Below, piece after piece: positions 7,657-8,295 of a DNA stretch of 8,295 nucleotides. The notes under the pieces are model-generated. The model searched no databases. It had not been told where the DNA came from and worked only from the letters and a program-made list of their open reading frames with translations. A program made the position numbers and the translations under genes. Origin of the DNA: Chitinophaga pinensis (GTDB lineage: Bacteria; Bacteroidota; Bacteroidia; Chitinophagales; Chitinophagaceae); contig CAMCBE010000074.1 of NCBI GenBank assembly GCA_945872805.1, forward strand, positions 1 to 8,295, given 5' to 3'. Numbering within the stretch: the first letter of the stretch is position 1; the number at the start of each line of letters is the position of its first letter.

Positions 7657-8295
7657 TTAGTTGTCAAAGGAAAAGCAAAAACAGAGGATGAAAAAAGACA
7701 ATTACAGCAAATACAAGTATATGAAGTTTTCAATCAACTATTTAAAAAAATTACTAATAATGATATATCAATTTTAGAAAAATCAATTGATTATCTTAAA
7801 TCTGTTCAGCAAAACAAAATAGTAGAAATTATTTTTATCAAAATTAATGAGACAATACCTCCTAAAAATATAAATTATGCAACATTATATGTTGATTCCA
7901 TTCAGTATATAGCTGTTGAAAAAAGAGAAAAACAACTAGATAATATTCTTCAAATTGAATTTGAAACGAATAATCTGGAACTTCTTTCCTTATTATATCA
8001 AAGAATTGCTTCTCAATTTGATTATATTTCAAAATTTACAAAATCATTGGAATATTTTATTAAATCTTTGGAAATTGAATTAAAAATATATGGTAAACAA
8101 CATCCAAATATTGCATCTTTATATCATTATATTGGTGTTTTATGGCAAACAATAAAAGAATATGAAAAAGCATTAGATTACCATCAAAAGTCTTTAGAAA
8201 TTAGAATTATATCTTTAGGAGAATTTCACATTGAAGTTGCTAATTCATATAATAGTATTGGAAATATTTGGAGCAGAAAAGGTTTGCATAGCAAG
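7210..8295 (+). CDS. Second winged-helix-like/TPR sensor paralogue, 3' end beyond the window
   Basis: The frame is open from ATG 7210 to the window edge, giving 362 residues with no stop. The start overlaps the previous gene's end by 11 bp (ATGACCTCTAA), so translation is probably coupled. Residues 1-149 are a close paralogue of the preceding gene's N-terminal module (MTSNHLLLYRLAELMLE; SIQIDSPYQQM; LEGVLTESV; VSFTVEGYFHYVLGE). After that the sequence diverges into helical regions and kinesin-light-chain-type TPRs: YGKQHPNIA (294-302) and LGEFHIEVA (336-344), 42 residues apart, with EYEKALDYHQKSLEI (317-331) between them. Whether a propeller or another domain follows cannot be seen. GC is about 37% in sampled parts of the N-terminal module but about 17-23% in the TPR part, which suggests a mosaic gene. 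The protein has no ATPase of its own, so it probably depends on the STAND ATPase encoded at 2209-4668. Its ligand is unknown. Confidence 0.85.
   Translation, partial: MTSNHLLLYRLAELMLEHEQHILPVDLLFDDEQIGDFVKSIQIDSPYQQMVLEGVLTESVRDEKLYVSFTVEGYFHYVLGEVIYNQTNGKGPESLKQIVEECKLNGAKEGVEQCLIRDVLVDDLSSLMWLIDEGGKVLDMCSIPLANAFLVVKGKAKTEDEKRQLQQIQVYEVFNQLFKKITNNDISILEKSIDYLKSVQQNKIVEIIFIKINETIPPKNINYATLYVDSIQYIAVEKREKQLDNILQIEFETNNLELLSLLYQRIASQFDYISKFTKSLEYFIKSLEIELKIYGKQHPNIASLYHYIGVLWQTIKEYEKALDYHQKSLEIRIISLGEFHIEVANSYNSIGNIWSRKGLHSK

Noticed and set aside
7454..7733. Two overlapping - strand open frames (66 and 89 codons)
   Set aside because: They sit antisense to the conserved coding block of the second sensor gene, which has clear homology to its neighbour. 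The Cys/Ser/Phe-rich translations look like antisense artefacts.

Overview
The window is AT-rich and almost wholly coding. Every supportable gene lies on the + strand. Genes are tightly packed, with 8 and 11 bp overlaps and a 5 bp gap, and start codons are preceded by A/T-rich sequence rather than clear Shine-Dalgarno motifs. This style fits a member of the Bacteroidota. That assignment is inferred from composition and translation signals, not from a marker gene.

Left part (1-2104): the 3' part of a PPP-family (ApaH/PrpE-like) calcineurin-type metallophosphoesterase, overlapped by 8 bp by a gene for a 482-residue protein. That protein has a large soluble N-terminal region and two transmembrane helices at its extreme C-terminus, a layout resembling CorA-like channels but lacking a GMN motif. 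A 104-bp gap with no obvious terminator follows.

Right part (2209-8295): an apparently split STAND (NACHT-like) NTPase system. The 819-residue ATPase protein carries two diverged copies of an N-terminal helical domain, each with an RNxxxGH motif, followed by a P-loop NTPase module. It stops just after the NPLLL/GxP-like segment, where single-chain STAND proteins usually continue into a winged helix and sensor repeats. The next gene (4674-7220) begins with what looks like that missing winged-helix segment, followed by TPR-type helices and a Kelch-like beta-propeller. A third gene (7210 to beyond the right edge) begins with a close paralogue of the same segment (70 of the first 86 residues identical by my count) but continues into a different, very AT-rich TPR region.

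Working model (inference): one ATPase/effector subunit is served by two or more separately encoded sensors. The sensors share a conserved docking or winged-helix module and differ in their sensing tails. This would be a modular, multi-chain version of an Avs/NLR-like defence protein. The phosphatase plus membrane-protein pair could be an accessory module or an unrelated neighbour. No mobile element, CRISPR array, tRNA or rRNA was seen.
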